Part shown: positions 53,068-62,417 of the stretch, one piece after another
Layout of the letters: each line of letters starts with the position of its first letter
Numbering within the stretch: the stretch's first letter is position 1
Origin: Pelagerythrobacter rhizovicinus
GTDB taxonomy: Bacteria; Pseudomonadota; Alphaproteobacteria; Sphingomonadales; Sphingomonadaceae
Direction of reading: 5' to 3'
Assembly (NCBI RefSeq): GCF_004135625.1
Contig: NZ_SDPV01000002.1
Span: 558,001-622,000, forward strand
Length of the DNA stretch: 64,000 bases
Position numbers and translations under genes: made by a program
Notes under the pieces: model-generated
Told to the model about the DNA's origin: nothing
Database searches by the model: none
What the model saw: only the letters and a program-made list of their open reading frames with translations

Positions 53068-54741
53068 TCAGCTTTCCACCACGCCCCGCCGCCGCGCCGC
53101 ACGGATTGCAAATTCGCTCGGCCGGCGCACCGGGATGCGCAGGGTGCAGCGCACTCCTTCCGGCGGAAAGTCGAGCTCGACCTTCTCGTTGAGCTCGTGC
53201 GCGACGATCTTCTCGATCAGATCCAGACCGAAACCCCGCCCCTGGGGACGGCCAGCCAACCTTGGCCCCCCTGTTTCGATCCATTCCATCCGCACGATGT
53301 CCTTGCCTTCGAGCTCCCAGGTCACCGACACGCGCCCGTCGGGCACGCTCAAAGCCCCGTACTTCGAGGCGTTGGTTGCCAGTTCGTGGATTGCGAGACC
53401 GAGCGTAAGCGCGTCGTTGGGCGCGAGCTCGACTGCCGGGCCGGCGATGACGAAATCCTGCCCCGAATCGCTGACGTGCGGCGCCAGCTCGGCCGCCACG
53501 ACGGCGCGCACCGGCGTGGTCCCCCACTCCGATTGGGTGAGCAGGTCGTGCGTGGCCGAGATCGCACGGATACGCCCGTCGAGCCCGTCGGCAAACTCGT
53601 CCAGCGTCTCCGACCGCCGCCGCGTGAGCGCGACGATCGACAGCACGTTGGCAAGCGTGTTCTTGACCCGGTGGTTGAGTTCGCGGGTGAGCGAGTTGCG
53701 GATAGAATCCTGTTCCTCGAGCCATTCGAGCTTGAGCTGGTCTTCGCGCGCCTGCTGAGTCACCAGCCGGGCGACCACGAGCAGCAGACTGGCCACCAGC
53801 AGTCCGAACAGCAGGGTGAGCATCGAGAGCGGCGACAGCGAATAGGAACCGACCGATTCCACCTCCACCACCATCGGCCGGTTGGCGATGGTGATGCGCT
53901 CCTGCACGACGACGCCCGAACCGCTCACCGGCTCGATCTGCGCAAGCAGCCGGTCCGGCGACGCCTCGCCGTCGTAGAGGCGCACGCCCCGCTCGCCGGC
54001 ATTGGCAAGCTCGAGTGCGGAGTTGAGGAACTCTGCCGCGCTGAACGGGCTGTAGATGAATCCGCGCACGCGGCGCCCCACCCCCTCGCCGCGGAATACC
54101 GGCATGTAGACGATGAAGCCCGGCGCGTCCTCGCCGCGATAAGCGAGGACGACCTTGCCGCTCGCGGTAGGTTGTGCGGATTTCTCCGCTTGCTCCATGG
54201 CCTCCCGGCGCACCGGATCGGAGTACATGTCGTAGCCGATCACCCTCTGGTTCCGTTCGGTCCCCGGGCGCAGGAACGTGACGGGCACGACCCGCCCGGT
54301 CACGCCGGTCGGCGCAGGCCAGATTCTGACCGCGCCCGCCGCCTCTTCGTCAGCGCCGCCGCGGAACTGGTCGAGCTCGAAGAGCCGGAGGCTCTGCGCC
54401 CAGCCGATCCCCTCGGTCCCCCGATAGCCCACGTCCAGCTGCAGCTCGGAAACGAAGCGGTCGAACAGGCTCTCGTCCACCCGGTCGACCGCCGCGAACA
54501 TCGCAGCACCCGCGCGGAGATAGGCGGCGGTCGCATTGCCGCGCCGCTCGAGCGCGGACGCAATGGCGCGCGCGCGTTCGTTGAGCGTCGCGGCCTCGCG
54601 CTCGGTCTCGCCGCGCTCGATCGCAAACACGCTGAGCGCAGTGATCGCAGCGATGAGGAGGAATATTCCAACCGGAGCCGCGCGAGGGTAATCGACCAGC
54701 CAACGGCGACGCCTGGTTCTTCGGGGTCCTTGAATTCGCAT
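53068..54741 (-). CDS. HWE/HisKA_2 sensor histidine kinase with CHASE domain (PhyK-like)
   Basis: 557 residues. A membrane helix near residues 22-42 is followed by a CHASE-type periplasmic domain (about residues 50-300: FVSELQLDVGYRGTEGIGWAQSL, FIVYMPVFRGEGV), a second helix (LLFGLLVASLLLVVARL), then HisKA_2 with phosphoacceptor His357 in LTRELNHRVKNTLANVLSIVALTRR. The HWE-type ATPase has IHELATNASKYGAL and GRGFGLDLIEKIVAHELNEKVEL. It should phosphorylate PhyR in response to envelope or osmotic stress. Divergent from nepR-ecfG across a bidirectional EcfG promoter. ATG 54741 is used; TTG 54744 precedes it. Confidence 0.94.
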   Translation of the reverse strand: MRIQGPRRTRRRRWLVDYPRAAPVGIFLLIAAITALSVFAIERGETEREAATLNERARAIASALERRGNATAAYLRAGAAMFAAVDRVDESLFDRFVSELQLDVGYRGTEGIGWAQSLRLFELDQFRGGADEEAAGAVRIWPAPTGVTGRVVPVTFLRPGTERNQRVIGYDMYSDPVRREAMEQAEKSAQPTASGKVVLAYRGEDAPGFIVYMPVFRGEGVGRRVRGFIYSPFSAAEFLNSALELANAGERGVRLYDGEASPDRLLAQIEPVSGSGVVVQERITIANRPMVVEVESVGSYSLSPLSMLTLLFGLLVASLLLVVARLVTQQAREDQLKLEWLEEQDSIRNSLTRELNHRVKNTLANVLSIVALTRRRSETLDEFADGLDGRIRAISATHDLLTQSEWGTTPVRAVVAAELAPHVSDSGQDFVIAGPAVELAPNDALTLGLAIHELATNASKYGALSVPDGRVSVTWELEGKDIVRMEWIETGGPRLAGRPQGRGFGLDLIEKIVAHELNEKVELDFPPEGVRCTLRIPVRRPSEFAIRAARRRGVVES

Positions 54742-54794
54742 CAATCCGCGCCGCTACCCCCGATCCGATGACCTCGTGGACCCCATTGCTTGCG

Positions 54795-54821
54795 GGAACC
54801 ATGGAAAGCCGGCTTCGTTCC
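54795..54821. promoter_or_regulatory. Bidirectional EcfG promoter (nepR-ecfG and kinase)
   Basis: Plus strand: GGAAC 54795-54799, 16 bases, CGTT 54816-54819, reading to nepR. Minus strand: GGAAC 54821-54817, 16 bases, GGTT 54800-54797, reading to the kinase. The same 27 bases thus hold overlapping head-to-head EcfG promoters, each box of one side serving as the other's partner. Confidence 0.75.
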
Positions 54822-54908
54822 CCAGAGGACCATAACTGGAAAATGCCGGCGGCGTCGCCTAAGAGTTAGGCGCGTTGCACGATTTTATCTAAGGATTTGT
54901 TAACCTAC

Positions 54909-55085
54909 ATGCACACTGAGAGGGATCGAGGCGCGGGGGCAGCCCGGGGGGGCGACGGAAAATCGAAGGACGGTGAGAACCCGGGCTGGACGCAGGGATT
55001 GCGGCAGCTTTACGATTCGGTCGTCGACGAGCCCCTTCCGGACAGTTTCAAGGATCTTCTGGCCAAGCTGGATGACAAATCCTGA
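54909..55085 (+). CDS. nepR: NepR anti-sigma factor
   Basis: 58 residues ending WTQGLRQLYDSVVDEPLPDSFKDLLAKLDDKS, the helix pair that clamps EcfG or PhyR in NepR proteins. The first 25 residues are glycine-rich and charged. ATG 54909 is used (TTG 54897 is in frame). The stop overlaps the ecfG start (TGATG), so anti-sigma and sigma are made in step. Confidence 0.95.
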   Translation: MHTERDRGAGAARGGDGKSKDGENPGWTQGLRQLYDSVVDEPLPDSFKDLLAKLDDKS

Positions 55086-55696
55086 TGGCGCGTACCGAGC
55101 GAACGGCCTCGCAGAAGGCCGATTTCAAACGTGAATTGACCGAGGTGGTGCCGCATCTGCGCGCCTTCGCGCGCGGCCTCTGCGGGCGGCCCGACATGGC
55201 CGATGATCTGGTTCAGGAAACGCTGCTGAAAGCCTGGGCCGCGCAGGAGCGGTTCGAACCCGGTACCAGCATGCGCGCATGGACCTTCGTCATCCTGCGC
55301 AATGCCTACCTCACGGACATGCGGCGCAACCGCTTTCGCGGCGACTACGACGAGAACGTCGCCGAACGGCTGCTGACCCAGCCGGCCGGACAGGAAGAGC
55401 CGATCCATCTGTCCGACATGCACCGCGCGCTGCTGACCCTGCCGCCGGAACGGCGCGAAGCGCTGCTGCTCGTCGGCGCCGGCGGGTTCTCCTACGAAGA
55501 GGCCGCGACGATCTGCGGCTGCGCCGTGGGGACAATCAAGAGCAGGGTGGGGCGCGCCCGCGCCGCGCTCAACGCCATGCTCGAGGACGGTTCGATCCCG
55601 CAGCGCTCGGTGGACGACGATGCGGCCCATCGCGCGATTCTCGAGGAACTCGACGACGTCGCCGCCGGCCGCGGCGAGACTTCGCCGACGCGGTGA
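55085..55696 (+). CDS. ecfG: General stress ECF sigma factor
   Basis: 203-residue sigma factor of the EcfG (ECF15) group. Region 2: ELTEVVPHLRAFARGLCGRPDMADDLVQETLLKAW (about residues 18-52), then FVILRNAYLTDMRRNRFRGDYDE. Region 4: LTLPPERREALLLVGAGGFSYEEAATICGCAVGTIKSRVGRARAAL (about residues 117-161). Its recognition site GGAAC-N16-CGTT occurs before phyR, before nepR and before the DUF1328 gene in this window. Confidence 0.97.
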   Translation: MARTERTASQKADFKRELTEVVPHLRAFARGLCGRPDMADDLVQETLLKAWAAQERFEPGTSMRAWTFVILRNAYLTDMRRNRFRGDYDENVAERLLTQPAGQEEPIHLSDMHRALLTLPPERREALLLVGAGGFSYEEAATICGCAVGTIKSRVGRARAALNAMLEDGSIPQRSVDDDAAHRAILEELDDVAAGRGETSPTR

Positions 55697-55764
55697 GCGC
55701 TTGATTGCGCAGCCCCGCAGCGGCAAGCTCCGCCGCAGGTAGAGACGGGATCCGACAGCCGCAC

Positions 55765-56940
55765 ATGACCGAGGCGCCACCCGACATTCACGCTGGCAGC
55801 GACGTGCCGTCCGCCCGGCGTCCGCGGCGCGCGGCCTTTGCCGAGCAGGAACTGCGGCTGATCTCCGCGCTCGTGCTGCTGATCGGCCTCGGCCTGTTCC
55901 TGGCCCTGCCCTTTGTTCTGTCGATCGGCTCGGTGGTGTTCCTCCCGCTGGTGACGGCGCTGGTGCTCACGATCATCCTCTCCCCGCTGGCCGATAAGCT
56001 GGCCGGTTGGGGGTTGCCCAACGTGCTCGCCTCGCTGGTCGCGCTGGCGATATTCTTCGGCGTGCTTCTGCTGGCGCTCGCACTGATCCTGCAGCCGGCG
56101 ATCGCACTGTTCGATTCGCTGCCGCGCATGGCCGACCAGGTCGGCGCCCATTTCTCGCAACTGCGCGACCAGTTCGCCTGGATCGGACTTGCGAACGAGC
56201 GGCTCGCGGCACTCATGGGTCGTTCGGGCGCGCGCGAGGTCGTACTGGCGAGTCCTTCGGTCATCGAGCAGCTCGCATTCGCGACGCCGAGCGTCGTGCT
56301 GGAAGTGCTGCTGACCTTCCTCATGACCTTCTTTATGATCGAGGCGCGCGTGCGGCTGCGCCGCCACCTGCTATTCGACCGCGCCAGCTTCGGCACGAGC
56401 ATCAAGGCCGCGCGCGTACTGCGCGAGGTGCAGGACCGGGTCGCCGCCTACATTCTCACCGTCGCGTGGATCAACGCGGGCGTCGGCGTCATCGTTGCCC
56501 TGGGCGCGTGGGCATTGGGCGTGGAGGCCCCGGTCATGTGGGGCGGGCTGGCCGCGATCCTCAACTTCCTGCCCTATATCGGGCCGCTGGCAATGACCGC
56601 GCTGCTCGCGCTGTTCGGCATCGGCACGGCGGAAACCGTGTGGATCGGTATCGTGCCGGCCGCAGCGTATCTGGGCTTGCACACCGTGGAATCGAACATC
56701 GTCACCCCATCGATCCTCGGCGCGCGCTTCACCATGAACCCGGTGATGATTCTCATCGCGCTCAGCTATTTCTCCTGGATCTGGGGGGTGTTCGGTGCGC
56801 TGCTCTCCGTGCCGATCCTGCTGATGCTGACCGCCTTCTTCGACCATGTCGGACGCCCCAACCTGGTCGGGTTCATCTTCGGCGAGCCACTGTTCGCGAC
56901 CAACCTCATGGAAATGGGACACGAGGAAGAGGCAGTATAG
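55765..56940 (+). CDS. AI-2E/PerM-family permease
   Basis: 391 residues with about eight membrane helices. The family signature GLAAILNFLPYIGPLAMTALLALFGIGTAETVWIGIVPAAAYLGLHTVESNIVTPSILGARFTMNPVMILIALSYFSWIWGVFGALLSVPIL is nearly contiguous. Members are called AI-2E transporters, but AI-2 export is shown only for a few; others move Na+/H+ or are unknown. ATG 55765 (MTEAPPDIH) is used. A hairpin between it and sodB probably ends both transcripts. Confidence 0.9.
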   Translation: MTEAPPDIHAGSDVPSARRPRRAAFAEQELRLISALVLLIGLGLFLALPFVLSIGSVVFLPLVTALVLTIILSPLADKLAGWGLPNVLASLVALAIFFGVLLLALALILQPAIALFDSLPRMADQVGAHFSQLRDQFAWIGLANERLAALMGRSGAREVVLASPSVIEQLAFATPSVVLEVLLTFLMTFFMIEARVRLRRHLLFDRASFGTSIKAARVLREVQDRVAAYILTVAWINAGVGVIVALGAWALGVEAPVMWGGLAAILNFLPYIGPLAMTALLALFGIGTAETVWIGIVPAAAYLGLHTVESNIVTPSILGARFTMNPVMILIALSYFSWIWGVFGALLSVPILLMLTAFFDHVGRPNLVGFIFGEPLFATNLMEMGHEEEAV

Positions 56941-56944
56941 AAAA

Positions 56945-56971
56945 GGCCCGCTCCGGCATGCGGAGCGGGCC
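56945..56971 (-). terminator. Terminator of sodB and the AI-2E permease gene
   Basis: GGCCCGCTCCG (56945-56955) and CGGAGCGGGCC (56961-56971) form an 11-bp stem. AAAA at 56941-56944 gives a TTTT run on the reverse strand, after sodB. It lies between the convergent gene ends. Confidence 0.85.
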
Positions 56972-56994
56972 CCTCATCGTTAGTTAGCGGCGAA

Positions 56995-57606
56995 TCAAGC
57001 CGGATATTTCCAGGTCTCGCCGCGCGCCAGGTTCTCCGACGCGAACTTCCAGTTCAGCTTCTCGTTGATCACCTTGTCGAGGTAATCGGGGCGCCGGTTC
57101 TGGTGGTCGAGATAGTAGGCGTGCTCCCACACGTCGACCGTCAGCAGCGGGTTGAAATCGAGATCGGCCAGCGTGTCGCCGTCGTGGGTTTCCTCGATCG
57201 AGAGCTTGCCGCCCTTCTCCGCCAGCCAGACCCAGCCGCTCGCGAAGTGGCCCGCGCCGCGCTCGGCCAGCTTGGTCTTGAGATCGTCCAGCGAACCGAA
57301 GGCAGCATCGATCATCTGCGCCAGCTCGGACGAAGGTTCGCCCCCGTCGGGCGCCATCGAGTGCCAGTAGAACCCGTGGTTCCAGCTCTGCGCGGCGTTG
57401 TTGAACAGCCCCTGGTTGCTGCCGCGCGCCGAGGCGACGACCGCCTCGAGCGGCTGCCCCTCGAGGTCGGTGCCGGCGACTGCGGCATTGGTCTTGTCGA
57501 GATAGGCCTGGTGATGCTTGCCGTGGTGATACGACAGCGTCTCGGCCGAAACCGCAGGTGCGAGGCCGTCGCTCGGATAAGGCAGGTCGATCAGTTTGAA
57601 TGCCAT
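56995..57606 (-). CDS. sodB: Superoxide dismutase [Fe] family
   Basis: 203 residues. Metal ligands lie in LSYHHGKHHQAYLDK (His), QSWNHGFYWHSM (His), and VDVWEHAYYLDHQNRRPDYLDKV (Asp and His). GGEPSSELAQMIDAAFGSLD and the NNAAQSWNH pattern favour iron over manganese. ATG 57606 with AGGAGCC upstream. It disposes of cytosolic superoxide. Confidence 0.95.
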   Translation of the reverse strand: MAFKLIDLPYPSDGLAPAVSAETLSYHHGKHHQAYLDKTNAAVAGTDLEGQPLEAVVASARGSNQGLFNNAAQSWNHGFYWHSMAPDGGEPSSELAQMIDAAFGSLDDLKTKLAERGAGHFASGWVWLAEKGGKLSIEETHDGDTLADLDFNPLLTVDVWEHAYYLDHQNRRPDYLDKVINEKLNWKFASENLARGETWKYPA

Positions 57607-57685
57607 GGGTTGGCTCCTCTGGTTCAGTGGTGAAGGGTTCCCGGCTCGCCGGACCAACGCCCGGACGGCCGATGCGTTGCATGTT

Positions 57686-58942
57686 TCAGTCCGACTCCTC
57701 CGTGTGATCGGTCGCAGCGGTCACTGCCACATCCATCGTGACGTTGGCGAGAGTGCGCATGAGATCGGGCAGCATCTCGACTGCCACCAGCAGTGCCAGC
57801 GGCTCGACCGGCACGCCCATCGCCAGCGCAATCGGGCCGATCGAGACCACGAAGCTGATCGATCCCGGCAGGCTGACCGAACCGACGCTGATCACCAGCG
57901 CCACCGCGATTCCTGCGGCGAGGACCGCCGGCGTCAGCTCCACTCCGGCAAGGGTGGCGACGTAGATCGCGACCGCCATGTTCATCGCCGGGCTCGTCGC
58001 GCGGAAGATCGCGACCGCCAGCGGCAGCACGAAATCGGCGGTGCTCTCGCGGAGCGACAGCCGCCGCGCGCTCGCGAGCATGGCGGGCAGGCTCGCCAGC
58101 GAGCTCTGGGTCGAGACCGCGACCGCCTGCGCCGGAATCATCGCCTTGGCGAAGCGCAGCGGTCCAATCCCGCCCGCGAGCCAGGCGAGGACGTAGCCTG
58201 CGATCAGGACCACGCCGCCCATCGCTGAGACGGCGAGGATATAATGCACCAGCGTGGTGAAGGCCCCTCCGCCCGCGCGCGCCGCGACGCCGAGCGCGAG
58301 CGCGAACACGCCGGCCGGTGCGATCCACAGCACCCAACCGATGATCGTCAGCATGGCATTGGCCAGCGCGCGAAAGACGCCGAGCAGAGTGGTGCGCTGC
58401 TCATCCGGCAGGCGCGCCACCGCCACCGCGAACAGCGCGAAGAAGATCGTCAGCGGCAGCATCGTCGTTTCCGCCGCCGCGGCGATCACGTTGGGCGCGA
58501 TCAGCGAAGTGACGAACTCGCCGAGACCCGGCACTTCCTGCGGCGCGATGCCGCCGGTCTCCAGAAGCGTGCCGGCGGCCGCGGGGATCGGAAAGACGCT
58601 CAGCAGCAGGGGCATGAAGACGGCCGCGACCAGGCCGGAGAAGACAAGCACCGCGAAGACCCAGCCAAGCATCCGCCGCGCGGCGGCACCAGCGCGAGCC
58701 GCGCGGACCATCTGCGCGATGCCGATCACCAGCAACGCCGCGACGAGCGGAATGATCGTCATCTGCAACGCGCGCAGCCACAGAGTGCCGGCCGGCTCCG
58801 TTACCGCGAGCACCGGCGCAAGCGCATCGGTGCCGGCAAGAACCAGCCCCGCCAGCAGACCTGCGACGAGCCCGCCGAAGGTCCACCAGACCGGCAGGCG
58901 GATCGCCAGGAGTTCGTTCGCTTCTGCCTTTTCGACGGCCAT
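57686..58942 (-). CDS. Dicarboxylate/amino acid:cation symporter (DAACS family)
   Basis: 418-residue membrane carrier with about eight helices and two hairpins. Features: LQMTIIPLVAALLVIGIAQMV, AFTTLVHYILAVSAMGGVV, the serine-rich hairpin AVSTQSSLASLPAMLASARRL, ATSPAMNMAVAIYVATLAGVEL and a late NVTMDVAVT motif that resembles the NxxxD sodium/substrate site. It takes up dicarboxylates or acidic amino acids with Na+ or H+. ATG 58942 is used; ATG 58963 would add seven residues. It diverges from glmM. Confidence 0.9.
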   Translation of the reverse strand: MAVEKAEANELLAIRLPVWWTFGGLVAGLLAGLVLAGTDALAPVLAVTEPAGTLWLRALQMTIIPLVAALLVIGIAQMVRAARAGAAARRMLGWVFAVLVFSGLVAAVFMPLLLSVFPIPAAAGTLLETGGIAPQEVPGLGEFVTSLIAPNVIAAAAETTMLPLTIFFALFAVAVARLPDEQRTTLLGVFRALANAMLTIIGWVLWIAPAGVFALALGVAARAGGGAFTTLVHYILAVSAMGGVVLIAGYVLAWLAGGIGPLRFAKAMIPAQAVAVSTQSSLASLPAMLASARRLSLRESTADFVLPLAVAIFRATSPAMNMAVAIYVATLAGVELTPAVLAAGIAVALVISVGSVSLPGSISFVVSIGPIALAMGVPVEPLALLVAVEMLPDLMRTLANVTMDVAVTAATDHTEESD

Positions 58943-59020
58943 CCGGTTGCGGGTCCCTTCCATTCGTCGCCTAACCGCGCCAGAACTGCGTGGCAAATCG
59001 CATCGGGATAGATTTCGAAC

Positions 59021-60358
59021 ATGGTACGCAAGTTTTTCGGCACCGACGGCATCCGCGGCCGCACCAACGAAGGCGTCATGACCGCCGCCACCGCGATGCG
59101 CGTGGGCCAGGCGGCGGGCCGCCACTTCCTGCGCGGCGACCATCGCCACCGGGTTGTGATCGGCAAGGACACCCGCCTCTCCGGCTACATGATGGAAAGC
59201 GCGCTGGTTGCCGGCTTCACCAGCGTGGGCATGGACGTAGTGACGACCGGGCCGTTGCCGACGCCCGCGATCGCACTGCTCACGCGTGAGATGCGCGCGG
59301 ATCTCGGGGTGATGATCTCGGCCAGCCACAACAAGTTCGAGGACAACGGCATCAAGCTGTTCGGCCCCGACGGCTTTAAGCTCTCCGACGAGGACGAGCT
59401 GGCGATCGAGGCTCTGCTCGAATGTGAACCGCCGCTCGCCGACGCGGCAATGATCGGCCGCGCCCGACGGATCGAAGACGCTCGCGGACGCTACATCCAC
59501 GCGGTCAAGCAATCGGTGTCGAACGAGACCCGCTTCGACGGGCTCAAGGTCGTGGTCGACTGCGCGAACGGCGCGGCCTACCAGGTCGCGCCCTCGGCAA
59601 TCTGGGAGCTGGGCGCCGAAGTGATCACGCTCGGCGATACGCCCAACGGCACCAACATCAACGACGGGGTCGGCTCCACTTCGCTCGACGCGATCTGCGA
59701 AGCCGTCGTGCGCGAAGGGGCCGACGTCGGCATCGCGCTGGACGGCGACGCCGACCGCCTGATCGTCGTCGACGAGAAAGGCCGCACGGTCGACGGCGAC
59801 CAGATCATGGCACAGATCGCCACGCGCATGGCGGAAAAGGGCGCTCTGCGCGGCGGCGGAGTCGTCGCGACGGTCATGTCGAATCTGGGGCTCGAGCGCT
59901 ATCTCGCGGGCAAGGGCCTGTCGCTCGAGCGAACCAAGGTCGGCGACCGCCACGTGCTCGCGCGGATGCAGTCGGGCGGGTTCAACGTAGGCGGCGAGCA
60001 GTCGGGGCACATGATCCTGCTCGACCACGCGACCACCGGTGACGGCACCCTGGCGGCACTGCGAGTGCTCGCCGGGCTCGTCCGATCGGGCAAGCGCGCG
60101 AGCGAGCTGTTGCACGTGTTCGATCCGGTGCCCCAACTCCTCAAGAACGTGCGCTACAACGGCGGCGCCCCGCTGGAGGCGGAGCAGGTGAAGGCCTGCA
60201 TCGCCGCGGCGGAAGCGGAGCTTTCGGGCAAGGGGCGTCTCGTGATCCGCGCCTCGGGCACCGAGCCGCTGATCCGCGTCATGGCCGAAGGCGACGACGG
60301 GCAGCAGGTCGAACGCGTGGTCGACCGCATCTGCGCCGCCGTGCAGGAAGCCGCCTGA
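59021..60358 (+). CDS. glmM: Phosphoglucosamine mutase
   Basis: Converts glucosamine-6-P to glucosamine-1-P for peptidoglycan and LPS. 445 residues. The phosphoserine is Ser102 in [19 protein letters not shown]; Mg ligands are in [13 protein letters not shown]; substrate loop GGEQSGHMI; phosphate loop [29 protein letters not shown] near the start is also diagnostic. Confidence 0.98.
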   Translation: MVRKFFGTDGIRGRTNEGVMTAATAMRVGQAAGRHFLRGDHRHRVVIGKDTRLSGYMMESALVAGFTSVGMDVVTTGPLPTPAIALLTREMRADLGVMISASHNKFEDNGIKLFGPDGFKLSDEDELAIEALLECEPPLADAAMIGRARRIEDARGRYIHAVKQSVSNETRFDGLKVVVDCANGAAYQVAPSAIWELGAEVITLGDTPNGTNINDGVGSTSLDAICEAVVREGADVGIALDGDADRLIVVDEKGRTVDGDQIMAQIATRMAEKGALRGGGVVATVMSNLGLERYLAGKGLSLERTKVGDRHVLARMQSGGFNVGGEQSGHMILLDHATTGDGTLAALRVLAGLVRSGKRASELLHVFDPVPQLLKNVRYNGGAPLEAEQVKACIAAAEAELSGKGRLVIRASGTEPLIRVMAEGDDGQQVERVVDRICAAVQEAA

Positions 60359-60582
60359 TGCTCGAGATGCGCCCCGACTGCGAACGCTGCGGCGCCGATC
60401 TGCCGGCCGAAGCGCCAGGCGCATTCATCTGCAGCTTCGAGTGCACCTTCTGCGCCCCGTGCGCCGAGGCGCTCGACGACGTGTGCCCGAACTGCGGCGG
60501 CGAACTGATGGACCGCCCGACCCGCGCGAAGGCGCTCCACGCGAAATACCCGCCGAGCGCCGAGCGCAAGTTCAAGGGCTAG
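60358..60582 (+). CDS. DUF1272 zinc-ribbon protein
   Basis: 74 residues: [54 protein letters not shown]. Four Cys-x2-Cys pairs would bind two zinc ions. This is the DUF1272 family of unknown function. The ATG overlaps the glmM stop by one base. Confidence 0.9.
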   Translation: MLEMRPDCERCGADLPAEAPGAFICSFECTFCAPCAEALDDVCPNCGGELMDRPTRAKALHAKYPPSAERKFKG

Positions 60583-60643
60583 CCGGGTACCTAGGCCCGT
60601 TCGCACCTCGACTTCGCGCCGCACCGGGGGCAAGGCGTGGCGC

Positions 60644-61441
60644 ATGACCACACCTCCGCGCATTCTCGCCATCGCCGGGTCCGACAGCTCGGGCGGCGCC
60701 GGCATCCAGGCCGACATAAAAACGATCGCCATGCTCGGCGGCTACGCCATGACCGCGATCACCGCGATCACGGCGCAGAACACGACCGGCGTGCAGGGCG
60801 TGGAATTGCTCCCGGTGGCGTTCGTCGAGAAGCAGATCGATAGCTGCCTGTCCGACATCGGCGCGGACGCGATCAAGATCGGCATGCTCGGCTCGCCCGA
60901 GATCGCTCATGCCGTCGCCGAGCGGCTCGCCGGGTTCGACGGGCACGTGGTGTTCGACCCTGTAATGGTCTCGACCAGCGGCGCAGTGCTCGCGAGCGAG
61001 GAGACGATCGCCGCTTTCGCCGCGCTCATGAAGCGCGCAACTCTGGCAACTCCGAACCTGCCCGAACTCACCGCCCTCACCGGTATGTCGTGCGATACGC
61101 CGGACGAGATCGCGGCTGCCGCGCACCACCTCGCTGCGGAACACGGCTGTGCGGTGCTCGCCAAGGGCGGCCATGCGAACGGCGAGCGGGTGGTCGACCG
61201 CCTCGTCTACACCAGCGGCGATTTCGCGTCGTTCGACGATGCGCGCATCGAAACCCGCCATACGCACGGCACCGGCTGCACGCTCGCTTCGGCGATCGCA
61301 ACGCTGCTCGGCCACGGGCAACCGCTCGATCACGCCATTCGCCTCGCACGGCGGTTCGTCATCGAGGCGCTGCACAAGGCGCCGGGCTTCGGCGCGGGCA
61401 GCGGCCCGCTCGGCCACCAGGCGGTGCGCGGAGGAAGCTAG
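60644..61441 (+). CDS. thiD: Hydroxymethylpyrimidine/phosphomethylpyrimidine kinase
   Basis: 265 residues, two-step phosphorylation of HMP for thiamine synthesis. Ribokinase fold: ILAIAGSDSSGGAGIQADIKTIAMLGGYAMTAITAITAQNT, then KIGMLGSPEIAHAVAE, LATPNLPELTALTG, LAKGGHANGE and HTHGTGCTLASAIATLL (catalytic Asp replaced region GTGC anion hole). Its stop overlaps the convergent LOG-family gene by four bases. Confidence 0.96.
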   Translation: MTTPPRILAIAGSDSSGGAGIQADIKTIAMLGGYAMTAITAITAQNTTGVQGVELLPVAFVEKQIDSCLSDIGADAIKIGMLGSPEIAHAVAERLAGFDGHVVFDPVMVSTSGAVLASEETIAAFAALMKRATLATPNLPELTALTGMSCDTPDEIAAAAHHLAAEHGCAVLAKGGHANGERVVDRLVYTSGDFASFDDARIETRHTHGTGCTLASAIATLLGHGQPLDHAIRLARRFVIEALHKAPGFGAGSGPLGHQAVRGGS

Positions 61442-62358
61442 ACCGGCTCGCTCCCCGGAGGGGCATAGTCGTCGAGCTGGTAAAACCCGGCGATCTTCTC
61501 CCACGCTTCCTCGGCCGTTTCGCACCAGCGGAACAGCTCGAGATCCTTGTGGTTGATCGTGCCTTCGTCCGCCAGCGCCTCGAAATCGACCACGCGGTTC
61601 CAGAAGTCCTTGCCGAACAGCAGGATCGGCATCGGCTTCATCTTGCCCGTCTGGACCAGCGTGAGCAGCTCGAAGAACTCGTCGAACGTGCCGAACCCGC
61701 CCGGGAACACCGCCACCGCTTTCGCCCGCAGCAGGAAGTGCATCTTGCGCAGCGCGAAGTAGTGGAACTGGAACGAGAGATAGGGCGTGACATAGGGATT
61801 GGGCGCCTGCTCGTGCGGCAGGACTATATTGAGGCCGAGCGATTCGGCGCCCGCGTCGCTCGCGCCCTTGTTGGCCGCCTCCATGATCGACGGGCCCCCG
61901 CCCGAGCAGATCACGAACTGGCGCTTGCCGTCCTCGATGATCGACTTCTCGGAGACCAGCTTCGCCAGCTTGTAGGCCTCACCGTAGTACTTGGCCTTCT
62001 TGGCGAGGTTCTCGACCACGCGGCGCTCCGGCTCGGGGAGGCTCTTCGCTCCCTCCAGCGCTTCGGCAACCGACTCGGGCGGCGGAATTCGTGCCGAGCC
62101 GTACATGACCAGCGTCGAGCCCACCCCGGCTTCGTCGAGCAGCATTTCCGGCTTCAGCAACTCGAGCTGAAAGCGAACCGGCCGGAGCTCGTCGCGCAGC
62201 AGGAAGTCCGTATCGCGGAACGCCAGGCGATAGGCCGGGTGGCGCGTCTGCGGCGTGTCGGGCGATGCCCGGTCGGAGAAAGCGGCTTCCTGGTCGGCGG
62301 GGTAGAACTTGCGATCGGCGAGATCGCGTTCGCTCTTCTTCGTTTCTTCGTCTGCCAT
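61438..62358 (-). CDS. LOG family protein (TIGR00730-like)
   Basis: 306 residues from ATG 62358. Lysine decarboxylase-like Rossmann fold with FVICSGGGPSIMEAANKGASDAG, GLNIVLPHEQ, FHYFALRKMHFLLRAKAVAVFPGGFGTFDEFFELLTLVQTGK. The PGGFGTFDE motif marks phosphoribohydrolases that release bases from nucleoside monophosphates. The protein is longer than cytokinin LOG (about 200 residues), like many bacterial members of this larger group. Confidence 0.9.
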   Translation of the reverse strand: MADEETKKSERDLADRKFYPADQEAAFSDRASPDTPQTRHPAYRLAFRDTDFLLRDELRPVRFQLELLKPEMLLDEAGVGSTLVMYGSARIPPPESVAEALEGAKSLPEPERRVVENLAKKAKYYGEAYKLAKLVSEKSIIEDGKRQFVICSGGGPSIMEAANKGASDAGAESLGLNIVLPHEQAPNPYVTPYLSFQFHYFALRKMHFLLRAKAVAVFPGGFGTFDEFFELLTLVQTGKMKPMPILLFGKDFWNRVVDFEALADEGTINHKDLELFRWCETAEEAWEKIAGFYQLDDYAPPGSEPV

Positions 62359-62417
62359 TGCCAGCGCCCTAGGCGCGCCGCCCCCGCCGGGCAAGCGTGA
62401 TGCGCGGCGGCGAGCCC

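Noticed and set aside
58964-60424. Upstream extension of the symporter frame to 60424
   Set aside because: It is antisense to glmM; the first membrane helix follows the start at 58942-58963.
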